Positions 57,640 through 62,000 of a stretch of DNA of 62,000 nt are shown here, one piece after another. A model generated the notes under the pieces. It searched no databases, was not told the origin of the DNA, and was given only the letters and a program-made list of their open reading frames with translations. The DNA lies in contig CAJNDS010000003.1 in NCBI GenBank assembly GCA_905221605.1, positions 812,246-874,245 on the forward strand, written 5' to 3'. Positions within the stretch are counted from its first letter, which is position 1, and each line of letters begins with the position of its first letter. Position numbers and translations under genes: made by a program. The DNA comes from Symbiodinium natans (Eukaryota > Sar > Dinophyceae > Suessiales > Symbiodiniaceae).

Positions 57640-58267
57640 AGCGATGCCACGTGGGCGTCCAAAGCATGTCATAGAAGAGGGTGCAGAAAGGGTTGTGCGT
57701 TCTGGCCGGGCTAGAGACCTCACACCCCCCTATGGTGCCAGGAGGCACAGCGAGTTGGGTGCTTTCAACTTGGAAGGAGGTTGATGTCGCCACCCATGGG
57801 GGAGGAGGTGCAACGCCAGTAAGGCACGTGCCTATGGCAGCAGGGGGTCCAGCACCGAGTGGCGGAGTCCCATCTCCGGTGTTTCCCTAGCAGGGGTTGA
57901 TGTCACCAGCTGTTACGATGCCTGGACAGCAAGTTCAGGAAGCTTTGATGCGCACGGCGCAACAGCAGTCGCAACAGATATCTCAAATGATGTCTTTGGT
58001 AGATGGGGTCAGACCCAGAGCTTTCTCCGAACCTCGCGAGCGACCTTATACGACTGTCGTGTGGACGCTTGTGTTGCGGGGCTGAGAGGAAATGACGGGG
58101 AACTTGTGTCGAAGCGTTGGAGAGTGGTGACTACGCATGCAGGGGTTGCCGAGGGTCTTCAAGGGCTGAAATGCGACCATGCGCATCCGCATTCCAAGGT
58201 TTTTGTTCTCAAAGAGACGCAACATTATCCTGAAGCTATGTGTAGGGTTGTTTTGGGCAGCTTGTAA
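57640..58267 (+). pseudogene. Retroelement relic: gag-like and C-terminal-domain fragments
   Basis: At 57897-58000 a frame reads TMPGQQVQEALMRTAQQQSQ and QISQMMSLVDGVRP, like the Gln-rich gag start of copia elements. In another frame, 58061-58267 reads VSKRWRVVTTHAGVAEGLQG then CDHAHPHSKVFVLKETQHYP, which resembles the end of the element B polyprotein (CDKSHQHVSLASVEETGIYP). The pieces are in different frames and lack everything between, so this is a decayed, deleted element. Confidence 0.5.
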
Positions 58268-58634
58268 AGGTCGTGTCTGCTCTGCAGCCGTTTTGCTTTT
58301 CTGAGCCAAGGATTCAGGGTGGAACGCGAAGATCCAGCGGTTAGGTAACGAACTACTCGAGCCACTGCTGGTTTGTCTTTTCGTCTTAGCTGCAGGGATG
58401 CTTGTTGGTCACCTCCATGCCTACTACCGCCTTGTGGTGACTCCGGGGTCCGTCACTTCGCAACAGTCAGCCTGCGGGCAAGCGCAAGTGCCATCTTTGC
58501 TACCCCTACACCTCGACGGGGCCGTGACAGCCTCAATGCCCAGAGGGGGAGTAAGAGACCAAAGGTTCTATGTGGGCCTTGGGCTGCCAGCGTCTTTTAA
58601 GTTTTTCCCAGAGGACTCGCTTGCGAAGTAGTGT

Positions 58635-58755
58635 AGAGAGTAGGTCTCCTCAGCTTTGAGAGCGTAGGGAGTGTTTTCCAGTGTCTTCCCGGAGCAGAGA
58701 GTAGGTCGCCTCAGCTTTTAGAGCGTAGGGAGTGTTTTCCAGTGTTTTCCCGAAG
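58635..58755 (+). repeat. Two-copy 61-bp tandem repeat
   Basis: Units start agagagtaggtc at 58635 and 58696 and share tcagctttnagagcgtaggg and gagtgttttccagtgt. Confidence 0.9.
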
Positions 58756-59207
58756 CACCGTGAGGTTTGACCAGTTCTGACTGCGTTTCACGTTGTTTGG
58801 TACATTGGCTCAAGACCGGAGTATGCGAGCATGCAAAAGTGAGAAGCGTGCAGGGCTTGAGTGTGAGTCTTGTAGGGCTGTGGGTTGCTTGCCGCGTTTC
58901 GGTCTTTTACGGTTCTTAATCCCCGCGGCTTGCATAAGGGATTCTGCTTGCGCGGGTTTGGTATGGCTTAACGTAGATGTAGACCAAAGCACTTGCGTTG
59001 TTCTTTTGCTGTACCTCCTTTGCAGAGTAGCATTTTGGAGTTTACTATCGTGCCAGTGGAGGTCCCACATTGCAGAACCGGCGCTTCACAACCGGGGACG
59101 GCTGCAACACGTAAGGAGTTGCTCATCGCCAACTGCTGCTTGCCACTCGGTACGCGACACATACCACCCCAGGAGTTCTCGAGCCGAAACTTCGGTAGCA
59201 CCGCTCG

Positions 59208-59490
59208 AGGTGCCCAACTGGAGGTGGGGGAAGAGGTCAGCGAAAAGAAATATTTAAAAATTGTCGTTCCGGGCGACAGTTTCGGAAGAAAGTTTCCCGC
59301 TTAGTCCTCCCAGAACTCGCTGCTGCTGTGCTGCTCCTCGCTGCCCCCTCGCTGCTGCCTCTTGCGTGGTGCTGCTTGGCTGAACTCTGGGTGCCCAACT
59401 GGAGGCGGGGGAAGAGGTCAGGGAGAAGAGATTTTTGGAAGTTGTCCCCTCAAAGGACAAATTTCCCGCTTAGTCCTCCCCAGAAGGGAC
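59208..59490 (+). repeat. Two-copy repeat, about 180-bp period
   Basis: gtgcccaactggaggnggg followed by gaagaggtcag and, about 60 bases later, tttcccgcttagtcctccc occurs at 59210 and 59390. A ctgctgctg/ctcgctgc-rich spacer lies between. Confidence 0.8.
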
Positions 59491-61029
59491 TAAACCCCGC
59501 TTCTCCGCCATTCTTCCAGGCTTCGCCTGCAGGTGACCCTTAGAAAGGTTCTGTAAGTCATTCATAAGTGCTGTGGGGTTTCTTGCTCAGTACGGCTTGA
59601 ATTAATGCAAATAATTCAAAACAAAAGCGATGAATTCAAAAGAACAACTCCAATTCATTATCGAACTTTTTGTGAAGAGAAGATCAGTTTGGACGATTTC
59701 TAGTCGTTGAAAGCAAGTGAGCAAACAGCGGGAGTTTTTTGTAGGATCTGATGGAAGTGTCGATCCGTTTCTGGCATGTGGGCGTGGTTTGGTGGCCGGG
59801 TCTGTGCACGCAGGAAGCGGTCCCAAGTGGGTATTGAACTCTCCATCCTTACAAGCCTTTATTTAGAGTGTCGAGGCCACTGCGTTTTGTAGGGCGTTTC
59901 AAAACCTCTGGATTTCCTGAGTGCCAGCGATGCCTGGCACCATGAAGTCGTCTTTTTAAGCAAACCGAGTATGCAGCTGAAGTGCATGGCATACCTTGTT
60001 GCAGTCTGTCCGGGTTTCGTTTTATGCAGCCTTAATCGCGGCGGGCTCATCATTTGGTCCATTCAGATTGGTGGCATCACATCAGCATGACAACTTGCTG
60101 CGAACCTATGGTCAAGCTTGTTGGGTTTGTGGTTTCAAGAGGTTGCAATGCCTTTTCAAGAGTGTTTCCAGAGTTTCAGGATTCAGAGCTGTGGTGTAAC
60201 AGAGTTTCGGTTTTGAAAGGTTTTGGCTTAAGATCTTTATGAAACCCGAGAGCAAGCACCTCTTTCTGTTAGCATCTCGTTTCCTTTCCTTCTTTTTTAT
60301 TTTTCTAAAGCGCACCCACCTCACTCCACGCCAGATCCTTACCGACCTCGCGGGAAGCCAAAACGTGCGTGTGGTTACATTTGGAGATTGCGTTTCGCAT
60401 TTTCATTTCGTTTAGCATGTGCTAGGGTCAAAGTAGCTTGCAGAAGTTGTCCCTTCGCAGTTTCGACTGCTTGTAGCGTTCCTGCTTGTTCTCCCATTCT
60501 TCGTATCCCATTCGGGTCCAACAGATGAGCGGGAGGAAGATTCGAATAAGGACCAAAAAACACCGTTGTATGACCACTGGGTACCACAAATCCCCTTGAA
60601 AAGTTCTCACGTTGCAGGGCTCCGCTGGCGCTGGGAACTCAAGTGGTTCAATGTCGAGTTGTTTTTGGATCATTTCTTCATTCCACCATTTGGAGATGTT
60701 TGGTCAGTTCCAGTGCCCCAGAAAAAAGTGTGGTTGGCAACATGTCAGCAGGCCCTTCTTCAAATAGGAAGATGGCAGCTAGCATCGCACTGCCAGGCCA
60801 ATAAGTCCTCAGCAGCGGAGCTTCAGGAGATGTCGGCCAGCGGAAGTGGAAAGTGGAGCTGTTTCCTGGGACACCTTCCCGTTCCCAACCTTAGGCCGTT
60901 TTGTCAAAGAAAGCATTACACCAGCCGAATTTTCCAGGATGGATGTGTGCGGGAAGTTCACGGCCGACTTCCATCAGAGAAGATCATTCAATTGAGACCC
61001 TAGGCCTTCTGGAGCGCTCGACGCAAGTG

Positions 61030-62000
61030 ATGCAAAACGCATACAGTCTGAGAAAGTTATGCCCCAGACGTCCAGCGAGGGTGTTGGTGTTGGCTATGTT
61101 GTTCATTTTCCATGGAGTGCTCAATCGCGAGCCATGGCTTGCCGTGCTTGCTGTCAGTTGAATACGAAGCCATGTTTGCTCAAAGAGCATGCTTGGTTCC
61201 CACAAGCCAAGAAAGACGTTTGCGAAGCTTGCAAGGATCTTACATGTTGCCGGCGTATGCTTGTGCTTACGATGCCAAGCTGTCCGGCATGCTGGCGTAG
61301 AAGATGAACAAGACTCAGACGCGAACTGCAGATTGCTGGCTAGACCAAGCACGCCTTCGTTTGAGGAGCCAACGCCCCATGCGCATGAGATGCGTGTGTC
61401 GGTAGCTTTGCACGGTGCAGATGTCGAAGACGCGACCTGCAGAGCTTCGTGGAGCGGAGCCGTGCGTACGGATGCCTTGGAGATGTCCTACCAAAACGGA
61501 TCTTTGTGCATAACTGGTTCTGGGTTCCAAACTCGTGCCGAAAGTCAATCGCAACTGGTGCGAGATGCTGTTCAACTCATGAACCGTTGCAGGCTGCACC
61601 TGATGCCGTTCAAACAGCAACTGATGAGTTTACGCGACTCAGAGATGCCTTGCGATCGTTCTTGGGGCTTTGTCAGGTCGATTCCCGAGTGCCAGACACG
61701 CTTGGTTCCCGACTTTAGTTTCGTTGCTTGGCCTGAAGCTGGGCTGCTCCCAGACTACAGGACCCTGAGAGAGGTGATCACGCAGCTCAGTTCACGGCCA
61801 CCAACAAAACACATCTGCGGCTGGGCAGGAAATGTGCAGACGAACCCGCTTCGGGGCGAGATGCTCCGCATCGTTAACAGGAGCCTTTTCGAGATCATGG
61901 TGCCCGAGCATGACGAGGGCGTCGAAGGACGAATCTCAATGCCAGACCAAGTCAGGCGTTGGGCTTGCTTGCTGGATGTCCCCGCGGCCGGTTATTCCGG
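61030..62000 (+). CDS. GT90/CAP10-like glycosyltransferase, 5' part (runs off the window)
   Basis: A proposed first exon (61030 to about 61152) encodes MQNAYSLRKLCPRRPARVLV and a hydrophobic run LVLAMLFIFHGVL, a typical type II signal anchor. A same-frame TGA at 61159 follows gct|gtcagt, so an intron probably starts there. From about 61189 the same frame is open to the window end. Near 61690-61990 it reads LVPDFSFVAWPEAGLLPDYR, HICGWAGNVQTNPLRGEML and QVRRWACLLDVPAAGYSG. These match the order of motifs in GT90/CAP10 (protein O-glucosyl/xylosyltransferase-like) enzymes: a PDF/WPE segment, a W.GN....R segment, and a final D..G.GYS segment. It would act in the secretory pathway on glycans. The substrate is unknown. 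The 3' end and the acceptor of the first intron are not determined. Confidence 0.6.

Larger units (their letters stand above)
58268..61029. other. Spacer with small tandem repeats, no supported gene
   Basis: Frames up to 154 codons are present on both strands, without recognisable domains. The frame at 60566-61003 (145 codons) could be an upstream exon of the glycosyltransferase locus, but nothing in it supports that. Confidence 0.45.

Noticed and set aside
58793-59257. 154-codon + ORF as a gene
   Set aside because: Opposite-strand frames are equally open, there is no domain, and it overlaps a local tandem repeat.
1-62000. tRNA genes
   Set aside because: No cloverleaf with conserved A and B boxes was recognised by eye; a tRNA scan was not possible here.

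Overview
The window looks like eukaryotic nuclear DNA, most likely from a dinoflagellate (Symbiodiniaceae or a relative). The reasons are TTTAGGG telomere-type repeats scattered internally, short exons separated by long introns that often seem to begin GC rather than GT, RCC1-type repeats of the 'GQCDVPADLGPVVAVA' style common in dinoflagellates, and very large single-frame Ty1/copia polyproteins. There are no bacterial operons, and I recognise no rRNA, tRNA or CRISPR. The assignment is inference from sequence style; no database was searched.

Layout. (1) 0-14.9 kb: a mosaic of at least 20 TTTAGGG/CCCTAAA tracts in both orientations. Between the tracts I can read, in order on the + strand, short exons of a CbbX/SpoVK-type AAA+ ATPase (658-11470, possibly to 12.6 kb). 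Several of its introns consist largely of telomeric repeat. A degraded RCC1-like gene and other exon-like fragments lie inside the largest intron. (2) 15.0-16.8 kb: a 588-codon orphan ORF, then a low-GC stretch and a 100-N assembly gap (17331-17430). (3) 17.4-23.5 kb, minus strand: copia element A (INT-RT-RNase H plus an accessory ORF), with frameshifts. (4) 23.6-30.1 kb: a less GC-rich island. It has a minus-strand orphan ORF preceded by iterated palindromes, several tandem repeats, and a + strand ORF joining a complete RNase H1 catalytic set to a region with DNA-polymerase-like motifs. (5) 30.6-47.6 kb, minus strand: copia element B, with 5' LTR, PBS, gag-PR, accessory ORF, INT-RT-RNase H and a C-terminal domain. 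The outer part of its 3' LTR is separated from the inner end by 7.6 kb of three tandem units rich in a small hairpin motif. The two LTRs carry a 160-bp internal segment in opposite orientations. (6) 47.9-57.6 kb, + strand: copia element C, with LTRs, PBS and a 2656-codon gag-pol carrying a long zinc-ribbon C-terminal extension. (7) 57.6-62.0 kb: a retroelement remnant, small tandem repeats, and at the right edge the start of a probable GT90/CAP10-like Golgi glycosyltransferase gene that runs out of the window.

How the parts fit. Genic DNA is confined to the two flanks (AAA+ gene, RCC1-like gene, orphan ORF; glycosyltransferase). The middle 40 kb is retroelement DNA. Elements A and B, although divergent, share a distinct accessory protein between protease and integrase. 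Element B and the remnant at 58 kb share a C-terminal domain. These shared modules, the telomere-repeat introns and the RNase H/polymerase-like ORF are the best candidates for something undescribed.
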